Below, in pieces: positions 50,701 to 62,100 of a stretch of 64,000 nucleotides of DNA. Source of the stretch: Rhea pennata (Eukaryota > Chordata > Aves > Rheiformes > Rheidae). The notes below the pieces were generated by a model that did no database searches, had not been told where the DNA came from, and saw only the letters and a list, made by a program, of their open reading frames with translations. The translations under genes and the position numbers were made by a program. The DNA is taken from assembly GCF_028389875.1 (NCBI RefSeq), contig NC_084682.1:5776001-5840000 (forward strand). The letters run 5' to 3'. The stretch's first letter is position 1; each line of letters begins with the position of its first letter.

Positions 50701-53700
50701 CCAAGATCAGGAATGAAGGAGACCTGGCACACACAGGTCTCCGTACCCAAGCGTTAGGGCTGAAATTTCTCTCTGGGACAGTATCCAGACTTGACACCTA
50801 CAGAGGTACATGTGAGAGAAGGAAGGAAGGAAGGCAGGCTCTTGTAGAGGAGAAGGGCCTGGTGGCAGGAGACAGTGTTCTTCTGCAGTAGCCTCCTTCA
50901 ATCCTGGAGCCCCAGAAGGGCGAGCAGCTGTTCTGTCCAACAGTTGCTCTGCAGATGCGTGTGCAGAGACAATGGGACAGGGTGGTACAGGAGAAGCTTC
51001 TTGGGTGAGATGCTTCCACCTCTGCTGCAGGATGGGACAAAAGGGCCCACCCAGCTGTTCCTCCCCCCAGCATGTGCCATACCAGGAAGCTCTGGCAGTA
51101 TTTGTTGAATCCAATCTGCTGCAGCCACGTCTGCACCTCAAAGGTTTTCCAGTTGGGAACAGTGGGCAGGATGCGCCGAGGCACCTCCTCCCCTATCATA
51201 CGCAGCACCTTTTTGGCCAGGGAAGAGGTGGTGCTGCTGGTGGAGTAACACACTATCCTCTTCAGGCTCTGTGTAGCCCCAATCTCACTGAAAATCTGGG
51301 GACACAAATGAAAAACGCATGACTTCGCTTCCCCTTCCTTGCCCCCACAACCTGTGCTGAGACATCCTCAGGCTGAGGTACTTGGTAAGCTCGAAGGGGA
51401 GGAAAGATGCGATCGTGGAACCCCTTCCCTTTTGCGTTTTCTGCCTACTGGCCAACCTACCCTTTACCTTTGTTTTCTTCTGCCTGGTTTTGATGGCAGC
51501 TTCTGTGCAGAGGTAGAAGGCAGCAATGCACTGTGCCTCCAGCCGTGAGCTGTCCAGCAAGGGTACCAGGTGCTGCAGGTCATCAGCTGTCCTTCCCTGA
51601 CTGTTGTCATTGCTGTCCAACATGTCACATGCAAACTGCTCTGGATCCAGAGAGGCGATGAAGGGCTCCACTAGAGCCAGGGTCCCTGACCGCTCCACCT
51701 CCTTCTCAATTTCTTTGTTGGTGGCCAGCACTGTGATGGCCAGGCATGCATGCAGGCGAATCAGCTCGTCATCCCTTGAGAACACCAGTGGGAAAAGCCA
51801 CTCTGCTGTCTTCTTCTCAATCATGAGGCGCTGGTTAGCCTGCCCTCCATACATGGCGCAGTTGGCCAAGGCCATGGCACAGTGTCGCAGCACAATAGGG
51901 TCCATCCAGCGGCACCAGTAGAGGATAGCATCCAGGCCTCCATCAGAGATGAGCTGGAAACAGGTCTCCTCAGTATGTTTGAACATGTGCTCCAGGATGC
52001 CAGAGATACTCTGTGCCAGCTGGGGAATGTCTCGCTCTTTGGTTAAATTCAGGATCACTCCCAGACCGATCCGAGCGATCCGGTCCCTGGGGAAAGGAGA
52101 AGCACAGGCAGGTGAGGGGCAGATTGCCATGCAAGTAGTGAGAATAGTGCCTGGCACGTGAACTCCTCCAAATTTCAGTGGCATTTGCCTCATGAGAGAG
52201 AGACATTTCCCCGTGGGCCCTGCTGCCAAGCTGCAGTGCAGCAAGGTACAGCAGGCCAGTTTTGACAGAGCCCGTTTGGGTCTGATGGAGGAGCTTGTGG
52301 TGTGACAGCACACAGGATGCAAAGCCCAGGACCGCTGTGCCAGGGGCTCCCTTTTGCTTCACGTAAGAGGTGCAGAGCAAGCAACAGCGCAGGTTAGTTA
52401 ACGCTGGGCAAGAAGCAGATCTGTTTACTCAGCCTTCGTGGGGGTGTGTGGACTGCCTTGTGTTTAGGGGTGAAAACTTGTTTGCCTCTAACCGGTGTTG
52501 TCACCTGGCTGCCTTCCATTTCATACCAGGTGCAGAACAAGGTGCTTCGCCTGGGGCTGAACGACCGCTCCTGAAGTCATCGTGCAGCAATCCAGGCTGT
52601 AATTGAGGCTCAGGTCCTGGCTCTGCGCCACGAACAGCAGAGTCCAGCATCTCTGCAGCGTTTTTATGAGGCTGCAGAGATGCTGGACTCTGCCGTCACG
52701 CACTCAAGTGCACAGCCATCGCGTGTCCGGGACATGGCCATTCTGCCGTCTGCTTGGACAGGTGCAACGCCTGGTCTCTGATGAAGACAGGGAGACAGCT
52801 CGCATGGGAACAAAGATATCCTGGTTACATGACTGAAAGTACGCGTACTCTCTGGCCATGTGGCTGATGCATGTGTGCACCCTTTGGGGACTGTGACAGC
52901 TGTGTTTCAGTCGTATCACTACTGACAAGGTCAACGTGACAGGAAGAGGCTGCAGGGCTCTTACGAAAGGAAGGTACAGGTTTGTGAACTGCCAGGACCA
53001 GTGCACGGGTTGCAGTGATCTCCCTGCCCGGTGCTGGTGGGTGCAGGACTGGCTGTGGGGATACGTGAGAATAAAGTGGTGAGAGATAGGAACTTGACTG
53101 TCCTGCTGAGGACCACCAGCTACTGCTCGTGCACAGCTGGACTTGGGAGTCCTGTGCTGTGACAATGGTCCTGGAAAGACTCACGGAAGCGGGCTGTGCC
53201 CTGATGGCCTGGAGTGAGGAAGGAGGAAACGATAGGGTGGAGAACTCGGCTGTGTTGCTCCTGAGCTGCCCGAGGTAAGGGGTCTGGTGGCTGGGGGACA
53301 ACAAATGGCAGCTCCATCTCTGGCCTTAGAAACAACTGCTCTGGTGCTGTAGTGGATCCACTCCATCTTCATGGCACAAGTGTTGGTGCAGATCTTCCTT
53401 GTTGTGTTACTTATAAGACCCAGGACATTAAGGCAGTGCTGTATTTCAGCCCTGGCCGTGAAGGGGTTGAAGACACACCAGTGTCTCCATGTTGGCAGGA
53501 GGGAAGGGCATTTCTGGGAAGCCTGTGGCCTGCACGGCTCTCACTGACCTTGGGGTGGATTTGGCAGCAAACACTGTGGAGAGCTCTGGAAAAAAACCTC
53601 TCATCCTGGGGCTGGCTTCAAGCCCAGGCTCTGCCATGGTATTAGGTGACAAATGCAGACCAGTCAGGTCCCCAGAATCGTAGGATGGAGCTGGAACTAA

Positions 53701-56283
53701 GAAGAGTCTGGGCTCCCGCCTGAGCCCCACTGCTGTGGCACTCGGGTACCGAGAGAGCTCTTTAAGTCAGAGGCCTGGACTCAGGAGCTGCCCCTGTGCC
53801 CCCTTGCTCTCACTTGGAGGTTAGCAGCAGGTTGGGGCAGAAAGCCCTGGTGCCATGGAGAGCAAGAGAAAGCTGGGGGGCAGCTAGCTGCGCCAAGACC
53901 CCAGCTCACAACAGGTCTTGGAGCAGAGGTGGCAACTCCTGCAGCCGCTTTCTCTTGCCAGGAAGTGATGTGATAAATTTAGATCATGCCCATGATGTTT
54001 CCTTGGATTAATTCCACCCTAATGGACTTTCCTGGTTTAGCTCTTTGCTTCTCTGGGCCTCGCTGAATGCAGTGGCAGGCAAAGGCTGTGTGCCCATTAC
54101 TGTGATGCCCATCAGTCTGTGAGCTACTCAGAGATAACCTGACCCTCTTAGCAGCTCCCCTGCCCTAAAGCTCAGCACACCCCAGCTCTACCTTAGAGTG
54201 CAGCTCTGGGAATGGGACTTTGGTAAATGTTTCCTAATCCTGCAGACTTGCAGGTGTTTCTCTTCTTTACCAGGTACCTCTGCGTACCTGCACCAGAGCC
54301 ATCTGACAGAGTCCACCCCTGTTGTGAGATCCCTGTGGGCCCCTCATGGCTGCCACAGCAGGAGAGTCGAGGGCAGTGTCCCTTCCAGCTAATGTGCTCC
54401 TTCTTGAAGAGCCTGAAGCCCTAGTGAAAGACAGAGTAGGGAAATGCAGATGCCTTCAGGTAGAGCATGGCAGTGGTAGCTGTGCGCTGAATGGCACAGG
54501 GAACCTGTCCTGGAAAACAAGGTGGAACAGCCAGCAGGTCAAAAACCCGCAGAGGGGATGGGGATGGGGATGGAAACTCCCCAGCATGGAGGCCCTCATG
54601 GCAGGATGCAGTGCACATGAAGTCGGAGCACGATTGTGAGCTTTGGCCAAGCTTTCTCAACACACTGCCAGGTGCTGGGCTTGGAGGAGACTGGGCGTGG
54701 ACACGCTGCCACAGCCACTGTCTCGCCCCTAGAACTGGAGCCGCGGGAGCAGTCAATCAGCAGGGTATTAAGAAAGAGAAGGAGCAATGACCACCTGACA
54801 GGGAGAAAATGGTGGCAGCGATGAAGGGCTCCATTGGCAGGAGGGCACCTGCGAGTGAAGCCAAGGGCTGAGCCCATACAAAGCTATTTGGGGGCTGTTG
54901 TCTGCATGGCAGATTGCGGTACTGGGCTGGGCTGCCAGCTGGGCTGCCTAAGTCCGGGGCCCAGAGTGAGCTTCAGCCCAAGCTGGTGACCCAAGGCCTC
55001 TCTGCAGTCTCTGGTAGAAATAGCGTCACGGGGACAGTACAAAGAGCCCAGACATTAAGGTCTGCAGCAGAAACAGACAAGTGATGGAGCTACTCCTGAG
55101 GTCGTACCTGGCCGCTGGCATCCCCACGTGAGCCCTGCTCAGCTCGATCGGGCTGGGCAGGGTGCTCCCTGCTGGCTCGCAGCGTGCAGGAACAGAGGAG
55201 CAGCCTCGGAGCAGCCACGAGCGGGGAGCAGGGGAGCGGTGTCGGCACAGCCTCCCGAGCAGCGGCCGGCTGAGCGCCAGCTCCTTCAGCTCGTGCTGCC
55301 CTGCCCCTGCCTCAGGCTGCCGGCCGGCAACGCCGCAGGGAGCAGCACCCCTGCGCGGTGTGAAGCTGTGCAGGGGCTGCCGTGCTCTAGGCTCGCTTTG
55401 AGTGGGTTAGGTCTCCTCTCTAAGCAGGAAAGTCAGGCGCCTTTGCCTGCAGAGCCCCCACGTAGAAAGGCGTGGGGCTGGTGCAGCTCATTTCAGGTGG
55501 ACAGCTTCTCCCCGGGCTCTAGCTGTGTCGGGAGCCTCTGTGCAAATGCTGTGTGCAGGGGGCTGTGGGGTGGGGTGGAGGGTGTTCGATGCCCTAGGAG
55601 CACCTAGAGGAGGGGAATGTGGGGGATGCTTGTGGAGTGGCTGGAGGAAATCGCTGCTGTGCATGGCTGGGGGTGTACCTGCAGAGAGAGGGGCTGCACG
55701 CGTGGAGGGACGTGGAGGGGAAGGTCGCCGCTGGAGCGGGGTGGGAGCTGTGTCGGGCACGCACTGCACTGGAGCCAGCCCCAGGGAGGGGATGCGGTGC
55801 GCCTGGGCTGGGCTCGTAAAAGACTTACCTGTTTTCTGCCACCAGGATCTGCTCCAGAAGTTTTCCTGCCTCGCACTTGGTCTCCAGCTCTGCCGTGTGC
55901 AGCAGGTTCAGCAGCAGGTCCAGGCCACCCTCCAGGCGGATTGCATCACACAGCACTTTGGCCACATCCCTCCCCAGCGTGGGCATCCCCCAGGCTTCCT
56001 CCACCAGCTGGAAGACCTCTGCAATGGCCCTCCTCAGCTCCGCGGGACCAGCCGCCTGCTTGGCGGAGGAGATGGCCAGGTGCAGGGCAGGCAGGATCCG
56101 ATCTAGGGCTGCCTGTACATCCATGTTCATGCTGGGGGAAACCTTGTGGTGCTCCCTGGAGCTCCCCTCACCTGCCCACCAGCCAGGCTGGCTCACGCAG
56201 TCCGGCACCACCAGCCTCTCTGCCCCCGACATGGCGAAGAACCGGCACAGTTTGTAGATGGAGACGAGCAGGGTGAGCACCAT
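47779..56283 (-). CDS. SARM1: SARM1, TIR-domain NAD+ hydrolase, 9 exons
   Basis: Neuronal NAD+ glycohydrolase that triggers Wallerian axon degeneration when the NMN/NAD+ ratio rises. Exons, 5' to 3': 56283-55829, 52086-51468, 51295-51083, 50523-50432, 49900-49665, 49534-49441, 48909-48720, 48617-48496, 47908-47779; all GT-AG, frame intact, 716 aa (human 724). Order of parts: N-terminal mitochondrial-type segment ([20 protein letters not shown]); armadillo region about 55-400; two SAM domains about 403-540; TIR from about 554 (DVFISYRR). Allosteric-pocket residues known from human are retained: W98, R105, E144, Q145, L147, R152, H185, K188 (human W103, R110, E149, Q150, L152, R157, H190, K193). 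The BB-loop Gly is G593 (human G601). The catalytic Glu is E634 (human E642), the first codon of exon 8. The start matches the human N-terminus. Tail-to-tail with SLC46A1 and head-to-head with VTN. Confidence 0.96.
52637..52693. repeat. Perfect 23-bp inverted repeat with 11-nt loop
   Basis: Left arm 52637-52659, loop 52660-52670, right arm 52671-52693. The arms are exact reverse complements over all 23 bases, with two further pairs possible after one mismatch. It lies in SARM1 intron 1, about 550 nt upstream of exon 2 in genomic terms, and would form a stable hairpin in the pre-mRNA. It could be a recent template-switch product or a small-RNA hairpin. A perfect, unbulged stem argues somewhat against an old conserved microRNA. 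Confidence 0.9.
54554..54573 (+). repeat. (GGGGAT)n short run
   Basis: About three units of ggggat in SARM1 intron 1. The G-tracts are arranged as in a potential G-quadruplex, but the run is short. Confidence 0.6.
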
Positions 56284-58322
56284 TGGCAGCCCCTAGCAGA
56301 GCATCCTTGGTTCCTCTCGTGCCGAGGGTGCCCGTGCAGGGCTGCTGCACTCCTTGGGGGACTCGAGCTGGTGGGAGAAGAAGGCAGGGAGGTAGAGGAG
56401 AGGGAATGGAGCTGAACTGGCATCCAGGTGCTGGGCTGGGACGCTGCCTTGCCGGGATGCAGAACTGGAAGCAGTGGAGGAACCGCCTACCCAGAGCCAC
56501 GCTCAGCATCTCCATTCTCCGAGGCTGATGTCACCCCGTTGAGGCACCGCCTCTCCAAGGAGGGGCTCAGCAGCAGCATCCCCCTCTTCACTGCAGATGC
56601 TCTGGCATTGCTCCAGATCCCTCCTTCCGCCACAGCTCCCATCACAGCCCTCTGCCTGCCCAGTCTGGGCTTGGGGCCTGCCTGGTCATCCTCACCAACC
56701 CATCCCCCCTCACCCAAGCTGCTCCGCAGCCAGCGATCAGCTCCCCGGCGGGCAGGGGCTTCCGTGCTGCCTGCATGGCCAGTCTCTCCAGGACCCTCTC
56801 TGACTTTAAGGACCACGGCTGGTTGTGGTCGCGCAGGGGCAGTCCTAGCCCAGCATTTCGAATCAGTGCAGTGAGCTGAATAGCTCCCCTTGCCGTGGTG
56901 CGAATCCAGAGTGGCTTTGCTGGGTGGGCTCAGGATTTGCATTATAAAAGAAAGAGCAGAGGCAGTCTGGGCTGCTTTATTTTATTTTTTTTTTCCAGGC
57001 CAGACGTGCTCAGGGCAAAAATGTTTTGGACACTTCTTGCCTGTGCTGGGAGGAACAGCTCAAATCCTTGGCTCCAAAGCCAGGCTGCTGCCAGCTCAGA
57101 CTGAGACTTAAATTCAAGTTGATGTTTTGATGCCACAGAGTCTCTTTTAATCCTCTCTGAAGCCACACATAAGGGACAGTCACGGGAAAGAGACATTAGC
57201 TCACAGCGAAGGACAGTAAACAAGGCGATCCGAGTGGAACGGTACTGCAGGAGAGGCTGAGCACAGAATCAGTAAGGATTTTCCTGATAAATTATTATTA
57301 ACCAGGGGTAGCTACGACGTGGGTTGCTGTGATACAGTGCAGCAGAGGGGTTTGCTGCCTTGGAGGAGAGTGCTGCTCGGAGGGGCAGAACTCAAATAAT
57401 TCCCTTTAGCTTCTCCTCGCAAGCTCAGAGAGCTCGACTTTTCTTTTGGGGAGGGATTTTTAGCAACGCCGGGCTGGTCTCTGTGTCTGGTCCATGTTCC
57501 TAGCCTTGCCCTGGGAAAACTGGCCCAGCCTGAGCTCTTGTGGCTGGCTCAGCTCCCCTCAGTGGCAGGGGACCCCCTGGGGCCTGGTTACCCCAACCAG
57601 CCCCTCTCCCAGGGGTCTCAACCTGCAACAGCTTTGAGCACAGGGGAGGGCTTGCCCAGCACCCGGGTCTGTGGTTGCTGGTGGCCAGGAGGCCGGAGCT
57701 GGGAGAGGGCAGCTCGTGGCTTTGTCTCTGCCGAGCAGTAAAAGCAGCACAGACACCGCTGAGCCCTTCCCATCCCCACCTCCTCCACCTGCGCGGGTTC
57801 GGGGAGGATCTGAGCCCCCTGCGGCCCTGCTCGTCCCCCAGGCTTACTTTGGTGAGAGCAGGATGAAGCTTTAGTGCAGCGCAGGGCTGGTGCTTGCACA
57901 CAGGGGTGATACCAGCCCCGATGGAGCAAAAAGCAGCGTAATGTGGCTGCAGGAGAAGTCCTGCCCACACAGCCTGCTTCTGGCAGCTGTCCTCGGCTCC
58001 CCAAAGCTTTCCTGGCAGGCAAACATGCCTTGCTCAACACCAAATCCAAAGTCTTCTCAGCAAGGTTGGGATCAGCCAGGGACTGTCTGTGTCTGACCTG
58101 GCGGAGGCAGGGCTCCTGCAAAAGCAGGCAGCAGCCCCCACCAGCCCGCTCAGTTTCTTCTCTGTGCAAATCTCTTGTCACTTGTTAAAGCTCGGAGCTG
58201 TAACGCTCCTGCGCCAGGGTCGGGGAGGACGCCCGCGGTGCTCCTGCCCTGGCAGGGCCGCGGCAGCCAGGCAGCCGGAGCCGGTATCGCTGTAGCCTCG
58301 TGTGCATTTGTTCCTTGCCCTG

Positions 58323-58388
58323 ATTACATAACCTCCCGGGAGTTACCAGAAACTGCAGAAAGCAGCTGAGCTGACATTAATTAGTAAC
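58323..58388. promoter_or_regulatory. Putative liver-type regulatory module upstream of VTN
   Basis: ATTACATAAC (58323-58332) fits the PAR-bZIP and C/EBP consensus RTTACRTAAY exactly. About 45 bp further on, ATTAATTAGTAAC (58376-58388) is one or two bases from an HNF1 palindrome. The pair sits about 0.8 kb upstream of the VTN ATG; vitronectin is made mainly by hepatocytes. Motif reading only. Confidence 0.35.
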
Positions 58389-59048
58389 CCAAAAGACTGA
58401 CCGGGAAGGGGATGATGGGTGCAAAATACACAGGCCTCTGTTTGTCTGCCACAGCGAAAGTGCACAGGACTTGCCTCGCTCCCTCTCTCCCTCCGAGTCA
58501 CTTACCTCTGGCCCCTGGTACCGGTGCACAGAGGTGGCATCTGTCCCATCCTAAGTTGTCGCCTCTTGGTGCCCCACAGTTCTGATTCCAGCATTGTTAA
58601 CATTGAGAAGGCAAAAATTTCTGCAAAAGGGTGATGTTTCAGGCAAGTGTAAGCCAAGGGCCTTTTCTTTTGCCCTCTGAGGTCTGATGCCAGCAGGGTC
58701 CCCGACCCTCCTCACTAGGCTTTTCATCCTGCCAAGACGAGGCTGGGAAATAGCCTCCCTTTGAGACGGAGGCTAAGAACTTTGATACCATGAGATTTGC
58801 TAAGAAAAAATTGTGGCAAGGCCGGAAAGCTGGTTCTTATTTCTGACTTCCTATTGCCCCTGGCCTCTGAATTCACGGCCAGCCTGCTGGGAAGTGGCAG
58901 ACAGCAAAAGCGTGGTCCGTGGACAAGACCCCCCTGCGCACCTCGGACTCTGCACGCAGGGAGCCTTGTCCCCCTCAAGCACAGCCAGCTCAGCTCAGCG
59001 CTGCAGAGCCGGGTGGGAGGGAGTGCATCTCTGCCCCTTCCCCTCCAC

Positions 59049-59098
59049 TTTGACCTTGCCCTGTTTGTTTTCTCCTGCTGGGGCAGGTTGAGCAAACA
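59049..59098 (+). promoter_or_regulatory. Putative proximal VTN promoter motifs
   Basis: Within 130 bp of the VTN ATG are a TGACCTTG nuclear-receptor half-site (59051-59058), a TGTTTGTTTT forkhead-type site (59062-59071) and GCAAACA (59092-59098), a FOXA core on the minus strand. No TATA box is seen. The combination fits a hepatocyte-expressed gene; the transcription start is not defined. Confidence 0.35.
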
Positions 59099-59175
59099 GT
59101 GGAGGCCGGGGCGCCCGTTCCCGCCGCGCCGCAGCCCGCGCACTCGCAGGAGAGCTGTGCTCGGGGCTGCGCAGG

Positions 59176-62100
59176 ATGAGGCTGCTCTTCCCTGCCCTCC
59201 TGCTGGGCCTGCTCGCCGGGGCCCGCGCTGCGGAAGGTGAGCCTGCGCTCTCGGCTGGGCGGCCCCGCTCCAGGAGGTCGCCGGCACCGGGGTACCGCGA
59301 GGTTGGGAATGGAGCGGACAAGGCTGTTGGGCACTCGGGGCAGCCAGGGGAGCCCAGGCAGGGTGAGGAGGGAGGCAGGCGGCAGCCGGGGCCCCCAGCT
59401 GTCTTGCAGCGTGGGGCAAAGCCCGAAGCAGGCGGCACAGCACATGGGTGTGAGCAGTGCCTATGGCATCTGGGGCAAATCCCCAGCCAGGCTGCAGCTG
59501 GATTGCATGGAGTCAGCACGCACCTCAGATTATGGCTTTGCCCCATCCATGATTCGCATCCTGCCCCAGTGAGCCAGGAGCTGGGTGGGAGCAGGGAGGC
59601 GCTGAGAGAGCGCCCCTGGGGCAAGGAGAGGCCGTGGAGAGGTAGGAGGCCCCTGGAGCTGGACATGACAGCGTTGCCTTTTGCCCCTGGGGCTGGGGGT
59701 GGCTGGGGAGGAGAGGGGCTGGCCATGCTGCCCGGGTCATCTTACTCCTTTCTCGATGGCTTGTGGCTCTTCCAGACTCCTGCGTGGGCCACTGCGATGA
59801 TGGATTCAATTCACAGCGGAAGTGCCAGTGCGATGCTCTCTGCATGTACTACCAGAGCTGCTGCAGCGACTACTCCACTGTCTGCAAAACCAAAGGTACC
59901 AGCCCCACTGGAGCCCTCTGTCCCCAGCTGCCACCAGCGATGGGGGCTGGCTGGGTGGAGCAGGGACATGGGGGGACACAGCTCTGGGCTGTTGATGCAA
60001 GGCCAGCTTTGCGTGCATCCGTGCCCATGGGATGAAGTTAGGGCTGGGATTTGGTGTGTGGGTGCTGCAATGCTAGGTGTTTCTGGAGGTTGGATCTTCT
60101 GCAGCACGGGACCCCAGGGTCTGTGTGCACCCAGGTTGCCTGGGAGTGGCTGCAGCAGCAGGTGGGGAGGCAGGAGAGTGCATTGCTCTGTGCGGGGCCA
60201 GCTCTCACCTTCTGAAACCATCAGGGTCCTTTCTGGCTGTGCCAGTGCCCAGACCCCTCTGTGGAGACACCCAGGGCTCCCTGGGACTGATCTGCCCCCT
60301 CCCACAGTGACCCGAGGAGACGTGTTCGCCTTGCCAGAGGATGATTACGTGGACTACTACCCCACTACCGAGACCAAGATGGAAGAGGGCACCGAGGCAG
60401 CGCCCACAGAATGGCCCACGTCCCTGCCGCCCATGCTGACAACGCCAGGAAGCGAGGTGGACCCTGAGCAGACGCTGCAGGAGGAGAAGGAGCCCATCCA
60501 GGAGCTGCCCACCACCACGGTAGATGGGCTCCAGCAGCCAGACCCTGAGGAGGACACCGAGCTGCTGTGCAGCAGGAAACCTTTTGATGCCTTCACCGAC
60601 CTGAAGAACGGCTCCCTTTACGCCTTCCGAGGTACCTCAGGGCCCTTTTCCAGGCACGCGGCTACCCCGTCAGTGCCCAGCTCTCGTGGCTGTGCTGCAA
60701 GGGAAGGTCCCTCCTTCCCCTTTTGCCACTCCAACCTCCCCACTCTGCCTAGGGAAATACTTCTACGAGCTGGATGAGACAAGTGTGCGGCCTGACTACC
60801 CCAAGCTCATCAGTGACGTCTGGGGTATAGAGGGCCCCATCGACGCAGCCTTCACGCGCATCAACTGTCAGGGCAAGACTTACCTCTTCAAGGTGGGCAA
60901 GGCTGGGGGCTGCTCCCTGGGCGGCTGATGCTGGGAGCGAGGACATGCCCTCAGACTCGCTCTGTTCTGGCCCTGATACCCTCCACGCACACGTACCGCA
61001 GCCGCCGGATATCCCCAGATCCCTCTTCCTGTCTCTCTAATGTAGGCCACACTCCAGCCGGTCAGATAAAAGCCACAGCTTGGTGGCTCTTGCCACTAGT
61101 TGTAGCAGGAGGACAGTCCCACAGCAAGGAGGGATGGTCACAGCCTTGGGCTCTGAGCCAGTGCTGCTGACCAGCGGGCCGGTGTGGTGCCCCGAGCAAC
61201 TGCAGCCTCATCACAGGGCCTCTCCAGTGCCTGCTCTGCCCCTGGGCAGAGCCTGGGGGTCTCTGCTCCCGGCTCCCTGCCCGCCTTCCTGACCCCGTCT
61301 CCCTGACACCCACAGGGCAGCCAGTATTGGCGCTTCGATGATGGAGCCCTGGATCCTGGCTACCCACGTGACATCTCCGAGGGCTTTGAAGGCATCCCAA
61401 ACAACATCGACGCTGCCTTCGCCCTCCCTGCGCACAGCTACCACGGCAATGAGAGAGTCTATTTCTTCAAGGGTAAAGGGCTCAGCCTCTCCGCACCCAT
61501 ACGGAGCACGGTGCTGTGCAGAGCACCCTCGAGCCAGCAGCTGTGGGGCAGGGCCTGTGTGTCCCTCTCCAACAGCGCTGTGCTGGTAGCTGATGCACCC
61601 CTGCGAGCACGTCTCCCCGAGTCTGTGCCCCGCTAATGCCCTGCCTGTCCTGGTCCTAGATAAGTATTACTGGTCCTACGACTTTGCCCACCAGCCCACG
61701 CAGGCCGAGTGTGAGAAGTCCTCACCCTCCACTGTGTTCAACCACTACGCCTTCCTGAACCGTGACAGCTGGGAGGATATCTTCCAGATCCTCTTTGGAG
61801 GCCGGATAGGTAAGGGAGAGGCCAGCCCCGGAGCTGGCAGGGGAATGGGCTGGCGTGGGCCAGCGCACGCTGGGCTGACACGGCGAGATGGGTCTAGGCA
61901 GCTAGAGGGAGGGGGGTATGAGGCCTGGGAGCACAGGACGACGGGACGAGCTGCTGCGCTGGGCCGTGCAGGAGCACAGGCCGCGCGCAGGAACGCCCCC
62001 TCTCCAGCCGGGCATCACCCGCAGCATCCCGCGTGCTCCGGCCCAGATCCCACCATTGCTACACCCCCGTCAACCCTCGCGGCCCATGCTGCACAGCACC

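Larger units (their letters stand above)
52087..55828 (-). other. Intron 1 of SARM1 (3.7 kb)
   Basis: Large GC-rich intron between the first and second armadillo-coding exons. It has no recognised gene. It contains the perfect hairpin at 52,637-52,693 and a short G-rich run at 54,554-54,573 (ggggat repeated). Open frames here are by-products of high GC content. Confidence 0.7.
56284..59175. other. SARM1-VTN divergent intergenic interval
   Basis: About 2.9 kb separating two head-to-head starts. It is GC-rich without a conserved exon and must contain SARM1 upstream control sequence and the VTN promoter. Liver-type motif clusters lie at 58,323-58,388 and 59,049-59,098; a GGTTAAT HNF1 half-site occurs on the minus strand at 57,297-57,303. 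Confidence 0.6.

Noticed and set aside
52603-52703. Small open frames on both strands across the intronic hairpin
   Set aside because: They share residues only because the inverted repeat makes both strands read alike; not coding.
59176-60777. 533-codon continuous frame starting at the VTN ATG
   Set aside because: It reads through introns 1 to 3. Proper splice sites remove these and give a vitronectin of normal length, so the read-through is coincidental.
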